From assembly GCA_963923035.1 (NCBI GenBank), contig CAWUKT010000023.1:21306-85305 (forward strand): a DNA stretch of 64,000 nt. The letters are read 5' to 3'. Origin of the DNA: CAWUKT01 sp963923035 (GTDB lineage Bacteria > Bacteroidota > Bacteroidia > J057 > JADKCL01). The notes under the pieces were generated by a model. The model was not told the origin of the DNA. It ran no database searches and worked only from the letters and a program-made list of their open reading frames with translations. The stretch's first letter is position 1, and every line of letters starts with the position of its first letter. A program made the position numbers and the translations under genes. Shown here one piece after another: positions 31,511-40,959 of the stretch.

Positions 31511-33211
31511 ATGTCAGATAGCAAGACCCGCACGGCCCCTTCCGCCAACCGCGTCCTCGAACCGGACTTTCGCCGCAGCCCCAATTTCTTTGACAGCGAC
31601 CGCATCCTCCGGGCCTACCTCGAAAAGTACCTGTCCTTCATGGGACTCGCCTACATGAGTCCGCACCTGAACCGCATGGGCCACCGCGCCGCCCACGACA
31701 TGGATGCCCTGTCCCTGACCGCCGACAAGAAGAGCCCTGAGCTCGTCAAGCGGGATGCCTTCGGGGAAACCATCGACCAGGTGGAATTCCACCCTGCCTA
31801 CGACCAAATGATGGCCTACGCCGTCGATTCCCAGATGATGCGGGTCAAATGGGAGCCTGAATTCAGAAAACAATTTGCCGGCGAACGCCATGCCTTGGGA
31901 TTCGCGGCCGGCTACCTTTTCGCCATGGCGGAGTCGGGCCAGTACTGCCCCCTCTGCATGACCGACGGGGTCGCGCTGCTGCTCGACCGCTTCGCCACCG
32001 ACGAAGACCGGGAGCGCCTCCTCCCCCACATTTATACCGACCAGCCCGAGGAATTCTTTACCGGGGCCATGTTCCTCACCGAGAAAGCCGGGGGCTCAGA
32101 TGTCGGCGCCAATTTGGTGCGGGCCGAAGCCAAGGGAGACGGTTACCACCGTTTGTACGGTGAAAAATGGTTCTGTTCCAACGTCAACGCCGAGATCATA
32201 TTTGCCCTCGCCCGGACAAATCCGGAGATCACCGGGACCAAAGGCCTGTCCATTTTCCTCGTCGAACCCACCACACCCACCGGAGAGCGCAATCCGCTGG
32301 GCATCGTCCGCCTCAAAGACAAATTGGGGGTGCGGTCCATGGCTAGTGCCGAATGCGTCCTGAACGGAACCTACGGCAAACTCATCGGGGAAGAGTCCCA
32401 GGGCTTCCGGATCATGGCCGAGATGATCAACCTCAGCCGCCTTTACAATTCCGTGGCGGCGCTCTCAGGCGGACGCCGGGCCCTGGTAGAGGCCTACCAG
32501 TTCCTCAGCTTCCGTCATTCCTTCGGCAAGATGGCCATTGAGCACCCCTTGGTACGGGCCAAGCTCTGGGAACTCGGCAGCCTTCACCTCGCCAACTTCT
32601 ACATGGTCTGGCGCTGTATCCGTGCCCTGGATGCCGCCGAGTCCGGCAATGCGTCGCAGCAACACCTGGTCCGCATCCTGACGCCTATGGTGAAGCGGGA
32701 GTCCGCGGAGATTGCTGTATACCTGGCCCGGGAGAGCATGGAGCTGATGGGGGGCATGGGCTATATCGAGGATACCGTCCTCCCGAAGATCTTGCGGGAC
32801 GTCAATGTGCTGCCGATCTGGGAAGGCGCCGGCAATATCATGGTCCTGGACATGATCCGCGCCGCCGCCAAATCCGATGGCTTGTCGGTGATGCTGGAAG
32901 AAATCAAGGGCTTGGTGGACGGAAAGAAATACGGCGAAACCATTGTGCGGGAGTCTGTTGCCACGATAGAAGGCCTGAAAGGCATTCTGAGGGCCGATGC
33001 GGAGACGCGGGACTTCCTGGGGAAAAAGATGTTTCTAGAGTTGACGCGGCTGTACCAGGCCTCCCTGTTGATTGGGGAGATGGACAGCACCAATGAAGGC
33101 CGGATGACCCTGGCCCTGAAGTGGCTGATGCAGCCGTTTGACCGTTGCTACCAGCCGCAGACTGCCCCCTCCCGGGAAGCGGTGGAGGAGTTGTTGGGTT
33201 GGGAAATATGA
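31511..33211 (+). CDS. Acyl-CoA dehydrogenase, AidB-like
   Basis: I start at ATG 31511 (MSDSKTRTAPS), giving 566 aa; an upstream ATG at 31466 adds 15 residues. 'GAMFLTEKAGGSDVGAN' and 'YGEKWFCSNVNAE' are the FAD-binding blocks, and 'MELMGGMGYIEDTVLPKILRDVNVLPIWEGAGNIM' carries the C-terminal signature. The length and the divergent N-terminus resemble AidB, a flavoprotein linked to alkylation stress, more than short fatty-acid beta-oxidation enzymes. No beta-oxidation partners are nearby. Confidence 0.92.
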   Translation: MSDSKTRTAPSANRVLEPDFRRSPNFFDSDRILRAYLEKYLSFMGLAYMSPHLNRMGHRAAHDMDALSLTADKKSPELVKRDAFGETIDQVEFHPAYDQMMAYAVDSQMMRVKWEPEFRKQFAGERHALGFAAGYLFAMAESGQYCPLCMTDGVALLLDRFATDEDRERLLPHIYTDQPEEFFTGAMFLTEKAGGSDVGANLVRAEAKGDGYHRLYGEKWFCSNVNAEIIFALARTNPEITGTKGLSIFLVEPTTPTGERNPLGIVRLKDKLGVRSMASAECVLNGTYGKLIGEESQGFRIMAEMINLSRLYNSVAALSGGRRALVEAYQFLSFRHSFGKMAIEHPLVRAKLWELGSLHLANFYMVWRCIRALDAAESGNASQQHLVRILTPMVKRESAEIAVYLARESMELMGGMGYIEDTVLPKILRDVNVLPIWEGAGNIMVLDMIRAAAKSDGLSVMLEEIKGLVDGKKYGETIVRESVATIEGLKGILRADAETRDFLGKKMFLELTRLYQASLLIGEMDSTNEGRMTLALKWLMQPFDRCYQPQTAPSREAVEELLGWEI

Positions 33212-33230
33212 GGTTTGTCCCAAAGCACCG

Positions 33231-33256
33231 GACTCCCCCGGGTCACCGGGGGAGTC
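33231..33256 (+). other. Perfect hairpin after acyl-CoA dehydrogenase gene
   Basis: Eleven-base perfect arms (gactcccccgg and its complement) with a four-base loop lie 19 bases after the stop. There is no T tract, so it may be an mRNA-stabilising or factor-dependent termination structure. Confidence 0.6.
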
Positions 33257-33441
33257 GTAAATGGTACAATTGCTGAATCTGAATGCTGAGATAATTAAAG
33301 TCGCTGTCGGGCGACAGCCTTTGAATCCACTGTAAAAAACTGTTTCTCTTTTCCTTTTCAATACAATAATAACCCCACCCCTTGACACCCCATGTCAAGA
33401 TCAGACGCCCTTTTTTCCCACGGCCCGATTTCCTTTCCAAA

Positions 33442-33480
33442 GACAAAAGCCCCACAACCGAAGTTGCAGGGCCTTTGGAT
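33442..33480 (-). terminator. Rho-independent terminator with TTCG loop
   Basis: On the minus strand a stem of about 13 pairs closed by a TTCG tetraloop ends in GGGGCTTTTG, starting 18 bases after the desaturase stop. Confidence 0.75.
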
Positions 33481-33497
33481 CAATGGATTGAACGCAA

Positions 33498-34622
33498 TCA
33501 GGCTGCCTTCTTGGCCGGCAGGACCTGGTGGTAGGGATTCTCTTCCTTGGCCATCTTCCGGAGGAAGCGCCAGTGCGAGACGATGGCTTCCCACCACGAA
33601 TTGGACTTGTAGTGGAGCCCGGTTTCCTCGGCCGCATCCTTGATGATCTCTGTCAATTTTGGATAGTGGACGTGGCATATCGTAGGACACAAGTGATGGG
33701 CCAAATGCAAATTCAGCCCGCCGCAAAGCCAGGTCACCAGCGGAGAATTGACGGCAAAGTCCGACGTACAGTCGACCTGGTGGTTGGGCCAGTTGTTCGG
33801 GAGAACGTCCTGGTCGTTGGTTTCCGGGAAAATGGTATCGTCAACGAGGTGAACGGGCAAGAGGATCATGACAGCTGCAAATCCAGCCACCAGGTGGGAA
33901 AGATACCAGCCGAGCAAGACCATACCTACGGACAGGTCCAGCACCAAGCACGGGATGATCACCGCGTAAGACAGGTAGAACAGCTTGGAACCGATGATTA
34001 GCGCCACTTCTTTGAAGGGATGCTTCAGGTCTTTCTCCGCGCCAATCTGGCTCTGGAAGAGCATCATAAAGTCCTTGATCAGGACGAGGAAGAGGGTAAA
34101 GTTCCCGTAGACGAGCGGTGCGTAGAATCGCTGGTATTTGTGGTGCGGCAGAATGGGCGTCAGCGGAGACAAGCGGATGAGCTTCTGCTGGGCAATGTCT
34201 GCGTCGAAACCAGCCACATTGGTATACTTGTGGTGCGATTTGACGTGCTTGATGGTCCAGAGATAACCGCTGATTCCCACGATGTCAAATCCGCGCAGGA
34301 AGATATAATTGAGTTTCTTATTGCGGAACAATGCGCCATGGGACGCATCGTGGGCGGCATTGAAGCCAAAGGCGACTCCCATGAGGTGAACCATGAGAAT
34401 CATTGCCGTGTAGAACCAAAAACCTTGTACCACCTCCGTGATCATGAGGGTATAGGACCCGATCATGAGGGTCAGGATGACCGCTACTTTTCCCCACCAG
34501 AACCCATCGGCGAACGGCGATTTTCCAGTCTCTTTGAAGTACTCTTGGGTTCGCTTAGAAACCAGTACAAAAAAAGATCTATCCTCTCGGTTGTTAAACC
34601 GGACTTTTTCCATCGTTTTCAT
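33498..34622 (-). CDS. Membrane fatty acid desaturase (acyl-CoA/lipid type)
   Basis: The 374-aa protein has paired membrane helices and the three His boxes of desaturases: HDASHG near residue 91, HVKSHHKYTN near residue 125 and HLAHHLCP near residue 310. The third box and 'VDCTSDFAVNSPL...GGLNLHLAHH' are typical of front-end/linoleoyl-CoA-type desaturases. It inserts double bonds into membrane acyl chains with O2. It is a single-gene unit with its own terminator. Confidence 0.94.
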   Translation of the reverse strand: MKTMEKVRFNNREDRSFFVLVSKRTQEYFKETGKSPFADGFWWGKVAVILTLMIGSYTLMITEVVQGFWFYTAMILMVHLMGVAFGFNAAHDASHGALFRNKKLNYIFLRGFDIVGISGYLWTIKHVKSHHKYTNVAGFDADIAQQKLIRLSPLTPILPHHKYQRFYAPLVYGNFTLFLVLIKDFMMLFQSQIGAEKDLKHPFKEVALIIGSKLFYLSYAVIIPCLVLDLSVGMVLLGWYLSHLVAGFAAVMILLPVHLVDDTIFPETNDQDVLPNNWPNHQVDCTSDFAVNSPLVTWLCGGLNLHLAHHLCPTICHVHYPKLTEIIKDAAEETGLHYKSNSWWEAIVSHWRFLRKMAKEENPYHQVLPAKKAA

Positions 34623-34792
34623 CGATATTGATTGTTAGACCCCAGTACACATATGCTGACCTTCAGGGCCAGCGAATTTGCCAAATATACAATTTTTGCC
34701 GGTCCGGCCTTCGTCTTGCTCGTCCCGGCCATCTGAATCGTACCATTTACAGGACAACTCAGAGATCATTGCCCCTTATGGAGCAGGAAAAA

Positions 34793-34828
34793 AAGCAAAG
34801 GCCAACCCGAAAGCTGGCCTTTTTATCG
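34793..34828. terminator. Terminator of trigger factor gene
   Basis: Arms AAAGGCCA / TGGCCTTT with a short loop lie 16 bases beyond the tig stop. T-rich tracts are present on both strands, so it may act in both directions. Confidence 0.75.
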
Positions 34829-34843
34829 TGGAACTGAGTTTTC

Positions 34844-36229
34844 TCAGTCTTCCTTCAATTTTTCGAGGAAGTCCGTCGCGGTGATTTCTTCTTCCGCGGG
34901 CGGGTTCTTCTCGTTCAGGTGCTCGAAAACTTTGTCTTCCAGCAGGTCGTCGTACAATTTGCCGACCATTTTCTCATCCTGGAGGTAGTAGTTGACAAAG
35001 CTGTCCAGACGCTCATCGTCTCCATCCGGAATCATCTGGCCGAACTGCTGACGGACGGCTTCTGCGGCCTTGGCCCGGAGGTCTTCCTCCTCAATCTTCA
35101 TGGTCTCGTCATCGACACTCATCTTCTCGACGAGCAAACGCCACTTGAGGGAGCGCTCGTAGCTCGGATACAACTCTCCGATGTTCTCTTCGGAAACCTG
35201 CTCCCGGGTGCGGACAAGCCAGTCCTTCAGGAATGCTTCCGGCAGCGGCATTTCGATGCCTTCAATCAGGGAGCGGATGGTTTTGACGCGGTAGAACTTC
35301 TTGGCTTCGTTCTGGAAGAACTTGTCCAGGTCGCCGTGCAAGCGGTCCCGCATTTCGTCTTCAGAGGTGATATTGCCTTCGCCGAAAGCCTTGTCAAACA
35401 TCTCCTGACCAACTTCCATCGGGGTGATGCGGTTCATCTTCCGAACCTCAAAGTGGTAGGTCTTCTGCTTCAATTCTTCGAGGAGCTCATCGCTGACATC
35501 ACGAATCTTCTCCCGCTGGACATTTTGCTCCCAGAAATTCCGGATTTCGTGGTCGTTTTGGAACGCATCTTCCAATTTCACCGGAAAAACATCGTCGGCT
35601 TTCTTGCCATCGGCCATGACGGCCTTGAGGTCCTCACTCGGTACCCGCTCCGGGTTCAAAGGAGCCATTCGGGAAAAGCCTTCTTCGACGGCATTTCCGT
35701 CGGCATCCACTTCGAAGAGCTTGCCGAAGAGAATATCGCCAGCTTCGCTGGTTTCGGGATTTTCCATCGGACCATAGGTCTTCTGGAGGTTCTCGACTTC
35801 TTTATTCACCGTCTCATCGTCGATGAGAATTTTGTAGAGCGGATTGTTGCCGGCCAGACCGTAATCGATGCTGAAGATCGGAGCCAGCCCAATTTGGAAC
35901 TCGAAATCGTAAGCGGTTTCGGCCTTGGGATCCAGGTCGATGTCATTGCTGATCGGGAGCGGCTCACCTACCAACGGCAGTTCCTCGCCTTTGATATAGT
36001 TCTCGAGTTCGGAAGAAATGACTTTGTTCAATTCTTCATACACGACGCCCCGACCGTACATTTTCCGAATGACGCTGGGGGGTACTTTACCCTGACGGAA
36101 GCCCTTGATATTGGCGCGCTTGGCGTAGTCCTTCAAGACCGCTTTGACCTGGTCCTGATAGTCTTCGGGCTGAATATTGACATTGAGTGTGGCGGTCAGA
36201 TCGCCAGTGTCGGTTCTTGTGATTTCCAA
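34844..36229 (-). CDS. tig: Trigger factor, ribosome-associated chaperone
   Basis: The 461-aa protein has the three trigger factor domains: a ribosome-binding N-domain with the signature 'IKGFRQGKVPPSVI' at residues 42-55, a divergent PPIase-like middle and a helical C-domain. Bacteroidota versions have a weak or degenerate prolyl isomerase domain, as seems to be the case here. It helps nascent chains fold at the exit tunnel. tRNA-Leu lies about 60 bases upstream on the same strand, so the two may share a transcript. Confidence 0.95.
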   Translation of the reverse strand: MEITRTDTGDLTATLNVNIQPEDYQDQVKAVLKDYAKRANIKGFRQGKVPPSVIRKMYGRGVVYEELNKVISSELENYIKGEELPLVGEPLPISNDIDLDPKAETAYDFEFQIGLAPIFSIDYGLAGNNPLYKILIDDETVNKEVENLQKTYGPMENPETSEAGDILFGKLFEVDADGNAVEEGFSRMAPLNPERVPSEDLKAVMADGKKADDVFPVKLEDAFQNDHEIRNFWEQNVQREKIRDVSDELLEELKQKTYHFEVRKMNRITPMEVGQEMFDKAFGEGNITSEDEMRDRLHGDLDKFFQNEAKKFYRVKTIRSLIEGIEMPLPEAFLKDWLVRTREQVSEENIGELYPSYERSLKWRLLVEKMSVDDETMKIEEEDLRAKAAEAVRQQFGQMIPDGDDERLDSFVNYYLQDEKMVGKLYDDLLEDKVFEHLNEKNPPAEEEITATDFLEKLKED

Positions 36230-36287
36230 GACTGAGTAAGTTTAGGATAAAAAGAAGGCGCGGAAATGGAACCATTACGCCTTGTTG

Positions 36288-36372
36288 TGCGGATGGAGGG
36301 ACTCGAACCCCCACGAGTTTCACCTCACCAGATCCTAAATCTGGCGCGTCTACCAATTTCGCCACATCCGCT
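36288..36372 (-). tRNA. tRNA-Leu (anticodon TAG)
   Basis: The acceptor stem GCGGATG/CATCCGC, a D-loop with TTGGTAGACG, the anticodon loop TTTAGGA, a long class II variable arm and GGTTCGAGTCC in the T-loop fold into a leucine tRNA of 85 bases including the discriminator A. The CCA end is not encoded. Confidence 0.97.
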
Positions 36373-36609
36373 TTTTCGCAATTTGAAGGAACGTTAGGTG
36401 TTCTAAAAACTCCGCAAAATTATCCGGTTTTTTCCTCCTTTCAAAATCCTCTTCCCCTCATTTTTTTTCCACCCAGCTCAATTCTTCCTTCCACTCTGGT
36501 TTTGGGCCGGATAAGGGGAGTAAAAAGCAAAAAATAAATGGTGAGGAATCGGGTAAAAATGGTCTGAAAAGCACTAAATTGTAGGTCAATCCGAAAAGAA
36601 GCGAAAGGA
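36373..36609. other. Intergenic region with no gene
   Basis: This 237-base AT-rich space between the tRNA and the relA/spoT-type gene holds no supported frame. It must carry both promoters, but I see no full consensus match. Confidence 0.5.
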
Positions 36610-38874
36610 ATGAGTCGAAAAGTGCTGGAAATGCAGGCGGAGGCAGATCGGAAGGCCATCATCAGTGCCTACCGGGGTTTGATTCGCGCTAGCTATCCCA
36701 ATACCGACAAGGGGGAACGCAAAACAATCCGCCAGGCATTTGAGTACGCGCTGGAGGCCCACGAGGGCGCCAGACGCAAAAGTGGGGAGCCTTATATCCT
36801 CCATCCCATCGCGGTCGCCCGCATCGTCGCCAAGGAAATCGGCCTGGGAGCCACCTCCATCGTCTGTGCCTTGCTCCACGACGTCGTCGAAGACACCTTC
36901 GTCGAGCTCGGAGACATCCGCTTCGAATTCGGACAGGAGGTCGCAACCATCATCGATGGCCTGACCAAGATTTCAGGGGTGTTCGACAACAAAAGCTCGG
37001 CCCAGGCCGAGAATTTCCGCAAGATGCTCCTGACCCTCAGCGACGACGTCCGCGTCATTCTCATCAAGCTCGCCGACCGCCTCCACAACATGCGGACCCT
37101 CCAGTTCATGAAGCGGGAATCCCAGCTCAAAATCGCTTCTGAGACCATTTACCTCTACGCTCCCCTCGCCCACCGACTCGGGCTCCAGGCCATCAAATCC
37201 GAACTGGAAGACCTCTCTCTCAAGTCCATGCACCCCGGGACCTACGAGGAAATCAGCCAAAAGCTGAAAAAATTCCAAAAGGGCAGCCAGTACTATATCA
37301 AGACCTTCATCCGGACGGTCAGGGACCGGCTCAAAGAATCCGGACTTAAATTCCATATTCTCCACCGCTACAAGTCCATCTATTCGATCTACGCGAAGAT
37401 GATGCGGCAGGACATTCACTTCGAAGAAGTGTACGACCTGTTCGCAGTGCGGATCATCCTTGATTCGCCCCGCGAGACCGAAAAGGCCGACTGTTTCCGG
37501 GTCTTTTCCGTCCTGACCGAGGCGTACAAGCCCAATCCAGAACGTTTTCGGGACTGGATCACATTGCCCAAGGCCAATGGCTACGAGGCCCTTCACGTGA
37601 CCGTGATGGGCCCCAAAGGCCGCTGGATCGAGGTCCAGATCCGGTCCGAGCGCATGGACCGCGTCGCTGAGCGCGGCGTCGCGGCGCACTGGAAGTACAA
37701 GGAAGGCGGCCAACTCCACGAAGAAGGCTTCGTGAAGTGGTTGGGACAGGTCCGCGAACTGCTCGAGAATCCCGCGATGAATGCGGAGGAAGTCGTCAAA
37801 GAATTTAAGACGCACCTCGTCACGGACGAGATTTTTGCGTTTACGCCGAAGGGAGACCTCGTCCGCCTGCCCCAGGACTCGGTCGTCCTGGATTTTGCCT
37901 ACGAAATCCACACCAACATCGGCCACCAGTGCATTGGTGCGAAGGTGAACAACAAGGTGGTTCCCTTCAAATACAAGCTCCACAACGGGGACCAGGTGGA
38001 GATCATTACCTCCAAGAAGCAGGTGCCCAAGGAAGAATGGATCGACATCGTCAAGACTTCCAAGGCCAAAAACCGGATCAAGGATTCGCTGCGCAAGCAG
38101 CGCCGGACCACCATCGACAATGGCCACAAGATCTTCGATTGGTACATGCGGAACTACGACTTCAACCCACAGCAGCTCCACCGCGAAATCCAGGCCTTCT
38201 TCAACGTGCCCTCCGAAGAAGACTTTTTCTATCTCCTTGGCCTTCACAAACTTGACAACAGTAAGCTCAACGAGTTTATCAACCTTAAGAAGAAAGGCGC
38301 CCGGATTCCTCTTCCGGCCGTCCGCCAGAAAAACCGGGCCTTTGCGACCAAGGAAGAGTTTGAGGATTGGTTGCGGAAAAACAAGGGGGTCGACTCGGAT
38401 GCGTTGATGATTGGGGAGGACATGGAGGTCCTGAACTACAAGATTTCCTCCTGCTGCTCCCCCATCAAAGGCGACGAAATCCTAGGGGTCTGGAATCCGG
38501 CGGTGAACCAGGTCGAGATTCACCGGGTGGACTGCAAAACCGCTGTTCAGCTGATGTCCACGCACGGCCGGAACATCCTGAAGGCCAAATGGACCGAGCG
38601 CCACTCGGTCACCTTCCTGGCCGGGATTCGCATCCACGGCAAGGACCGCGTCGGCATGATGGGCGACATCATCAAGGTCATTTCCAGCAAAATGAAGCTC
38701 AATATCCGAAGCATCACCATCGATTCCCCGGATGAAATGTTCGAAGGATTCTTCAAGATCTTCGTTTCCGGCACCGACCAATTGGAAGAACTCAAAAGCC
38801 GTCTCCGGGATGTGCCCGGGGTCATTGGCGTGTCCCGTCTCCAGGAAATAGAAGGCGAACAAACAACTGACTAA
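36610..38874 (+). CDS. Bifunctional (p)ppGpp synthetase/hydrolase
   Basis: The 754-aa protein makes and degrades the stringent-response alarmones. Domain order: HD hydrolase (residues about 45-190, with 'ALLHDVVED' and 'KLADRLHNMRTL' intact, so hydrolysis is likely active), synthetase ('YEVYDLFAVRII' region and 'NGYEALHVTVMGP', about 240-360), TGS (about 395-460, 'FAFTPKGDLVRLP'), and a C-terminal ACT domain. Preserved HD residues make it a SpoT/Rel-type enzyme. It stands alone with no visible terminator. Confidence 0.96.
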   Translation: MSRKVLEMQAEADRKAIISAYRGLIRASYPNTDKGERKTIRQAFEYALEAHEGARRKSGEPYILHPIAVARIVAKEIGLGATSIVCALLHDVVEDTFVELGDIRFEFGQEVATIIDGLTKISGVFDNKSSAQAENFRKMLLTLSDDVRVILIKLADRLHNMRTLQFMKRESQLKIASETIYLYAPLAHRLGLQAIKSELEDLSLKSMHPGTYEEISQKLKKFQKGSQYYIKTFIRTVRDRLKESGLKFHILHRYKSIYSIYAKMMRQDIHFEEVYDLFAVRIILDSPRETEKADCFRVFSVLTEAYKPNPERFRDWITLPKANGYEALHVTVMGPKGRWIEVQIRSERMDRVAERGVAAHWKYKEGGQLHEEGFVKWLGQVRELLENPAMNAEEVVKEFKTHLVTDEIFAFTPKGDLVRLPQDSVVLDFAYEIHTNIGHQCIGAKVNNKVVPFKYKLHNGDQVEIITSKKQVPKEEWIDIVKTSKAKNRIKDSLRKQRRTTIDNGHKIFDWYMRNYDFNPQQLHREIQAFFNVPSEEDFFYLLGLHKLDNSKLNEFINLKKKGARIPLPAVRQKNRAFATKEEFEDWLRKNKGVDSDALMIGEDMEVLNYKISSCCSPIKGDEILGVWNPAVNQVEIHRVDCKTAVQLMSTHGRNILKAKWTERHSVTFLAGIRIHGKDRVGMMGDIIKVISSKMKLNIRSITIDSPDEMFEGFFKIFVSGTDQLEELKSRLRDVPGVIGVSRLQEIEGEQTTD

Positions 38875-38951
38875 CAGCGCCTTACAAAGTTAAATCTCCC
38901 TTTTCAGATTGACGAAGGCTGTCAAAGTCTATGCCTATCTTAGGGTTGTGC

Positions 38952-38970
38952 CCCGGGAGCCAATCCCGGG
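38952..38970 (+). other. Hairpin downstream of Rel gene
   Basis: Seven-base perfect arms (CCCGGGA / TCCCGGG) with a five-base loop lie between the Rel gene and the next plus-strand gene. No T tract follows, so it may be a weak terminator or part of the next leader. Confidence 0.45.
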
Positions 38971-39001
38971 ACGGATCAACTCAAACATATAGCTAAACCA
39001 A

Positions 39002-39517
39002 ATGAACTACCCTTACCCCCTCGTCGCGTCTATGCGACGCCAGGAGAAACGTCTGCGCAAACGGCTGACCGACCGGATGTTGCGGGCCGCTCACCTGAAA
39101 CACCTGCCCATTCTGTACCACGATCTGATGATCGTGTCGCGGGGGCGGGACCTCATGGTGGCCGCTGCCGTCCTCCCCTGTCGGCTCTGGCCCCAAAATG
39201 AAGCCGAAGACTTTGTCTTGCTTTACCTCGATTTGGAGCACATGGACGGCCTCCCGGCGGGATTTTACACGGTCCAGGTGAAGCGGGACGAAAAGGGCCG
39301 CATCCAGGAAAATGCGCGGCTCGTCGACCTGCGAGGCACGTATGTACGGAATTGCAATTTTCTGTACGAAGACCGCTATGCAGCCTTACTGGGAGACAAG
39401 ATGGCTTGTGAATCACGCAATACACTGCTGGACAGTTGGTTGCGCAGAGGAGAAGCCTACGGCCTGGAAGGCGTCTTGGGCGATGGTTCGCCCTTTGTCA
39501 TCACCATCGAATTCTAA
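39002..39517 (+). CDS. Hypothetical protein, 171 aa
   Basis: The N-terminus is strongly basic (MRRQEKRLRKRLTDRMLRAAHLK), which may bind nucleic acid or membrane. The rest is a mixed alpha/beta fold without export signal. No family recognised. It sits after the Rel gene on the same strand and converges on the endonuclease operon. Confidence 0.7.
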   Translation: MNYPYPLVASMRRQEKRLRKRLTDRMLRAAHLKHLPILYHDLMIVSRGRDLMVAAAVLPCRLWPQNEAEDFVLLYLDLEHMDGLPAGFYTVQVKRDEKGRIQENARLVDLRGTYVRNCNFLYEDRYAALLGDKMACESRNTLLDSWLRRGEAYGLEGVLGDGSPFVITIEF

Positions 39518-39549
39518 CGGGAAAAGGGGATGGGTCTGGGGCCGGTCCC

Positions 39550-40959
39550 CTACCGAATCCAGATTTCGACCCGCTCCAAGGGCGCTTCTGCCAATTCATC
39601 CGACGAGAAAAAGCTGAACCCATTCTTGAATACGCGGTCTTTGTTGATGCCCGCCAACACGAACTCCACACTGATCAATTTGTAACGGATGTCCTGCCGT
39701 TGGGAATCGTCCGGCAGGTAAAGGCCCACCTTCTTCTTGGGATGCAATTGGAGATAGGTGGACAGGTCGCTCAGTTGGGCTTTCTGCTCATCCGACAACA
39801 AAAACTCATCCCCTTCAAACTCGGCCACCAATTGGATCTCGGCCGGCTCTTCCAACAGATAATCGGCCAAATCACTCTGGTATTGGCCTTTTTCCACCGT
39901 CACTTCTTCCATCTCCACCACCTCGACATTGATTTCCTCCACGGGTTCCTCTTCTATCGGTTCCTCCTGGTCCCGGTCCGGGACACCTTCTCCGATCAAA
40001 GTCGAATTCATTGCCGCATTGACGCTGTCCTGGTAGGCTTCCGCCGCCGCGATACTGTCCGCGATCGCCTGCACCTGCGCCAGGCTGTCCGCCCGCCGCT
40101 GCTCGGCAATCTGGCGGCGGCGCACGATCCGCCAACACTGTTCGTAGCTCTGCATCGAGCCCGCTTCCAACAGCACGGCCGAATCATTGTCACCATCTCC
40201 GGCATCCGCAATCAGAATCTGGAGGTGGTACTTGGTGCGGGGCTTGACCCGTGATCCTACGCTGAACACCCGGGTCATTCCGTCGTACTGGCAATTCGCC
40301 ATGAGGTCCGGATTGAGCTTGGCCTTCTGCTTCTCGTTGATCTGGTCGTTAAGGTTGTAGGGGTTGTTGTCGATATAATAACGGCGGTTCTCGTGGACCG
40401 AGACCGTATTCACGTTGACGAGTTCTTTGGTGCCGGGGATCACCGCGAGGTGCTTGCCACTGCCCAACCCGGGGCCTTTGAGCAGGATTACCAGGATGTC
40501 CTGGTAGGAGGAACCGACGAATTCGCTGTATTCCTCGCTGGCAAAGTAGAAGTTGAAGGCAAATGAATCGCGGTCCGTCATGAAATCAAAATCGAGCACG
40601 GCGGCGTCGAAGGTCCGCGAACCGGCCAACAGATTGAGGTCCCGGTCACCGGGGGTCATGAGGGAAGAGGACGTCTTGGAGCGGTTGTTCGGGCCAATAA
40701 AGCCACTGGCTTTGCCAGTGCTCATGATCAGGGCTTCTTCGAAAGCCGGAACTTCTCCTTCATTTTCCATCCGCGCAATGGCTTCTCCCGATCCGGCGTA
40801 GCGCTCCCCCCGCGTCTTGATGCCCCGACCGGTGAACAACTGCACGGCATCAAACGGCTCCAAGCCTTCAGTCACCTTCAATTGTGCGCTCCCCGTTTGC
40901 CAACTGCCTCCCCAAAGAAGCAGCCAACAACACGCCATCAGAATCCCTTGTTTTTTCAT
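39550..40959 (-). CDS. Choice-of-anchor L domain protein with OmpA-like C-terminus
   Basis: A signal peptide (MKKQGILMACCWLLLWGGSWQTGSAQ) precedes a domain with 'GIKTRGERYAGSGEAI', 'GFIGPNNRSKTSSS', 'DAAVLDFDF...FAFNFYFASEEYSEFVG', the pattern of the choice-of-anchor L domain found in Bacteroidota surface proteins. A coiled, acidic linker follows (about 280-360), and the C-terminus resembles a degenerate OmpA/peptidoglycan-binding domain ('EFLLSDEQKAQLSDLSTYLQLHPKKKVGLYLPDD'). It starts in an ATGA overlap with the endonuclease gene, so the two are made together and may work as a pair at the surface. Confidence 0.85.
   Translation of the reverse strand: MKKQGILMACCWLLLWGGSWQTGSAQLKVTEGLEPFDAVQLFTGRGIKTRGERYAGSGEAIARMENEGEVPAFEEALIMSTGKASGFIGPNNRSKTSSSLMTPGDRDLNLLAGSRTFDAAVLDFDFMTDRDSFAFNFYFASEEYSEFVGSSYQDILVILLKGPGLGSGKHLAVIPGTKELVNVNTVSVHENRRYYIDNNPYNLNDQINEKQKAKLNPDLMANCQYDGMTRVFSVGSRVKPRTKYHLQILIADAGDGDNDSAVLLEAGSMQSYEQCWRIVRRRQIAEQRRADSLAQVQAIADSIAAAEAYQDSVNAAMNSTLIGEGVPDRDQEEPIEEEPVEEINVEVVEMEEVTVEKGQYQSDLADYLLEEPAEIQLVAEFEGDEFLLSDEQKAQLSDLSTYLQLHPKKKVGLYLPDDSQRQDIRYKLISVEFVLAGINKDRVFKNGFSFFSSDELAEAPLERVEIWIR

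Noticed and set aside
33231..33256. Perfect hairpin as a standard rho-independent terminator
   Set aside because: No T run follows on either strand, so it is listed only as a hairpin.
36288..36372. tRNA-Leu as an integration (att) site
   Set aside because: No integrase and no repeated tRNA 3' end were seen near it; the flanks are housekeeping genes.
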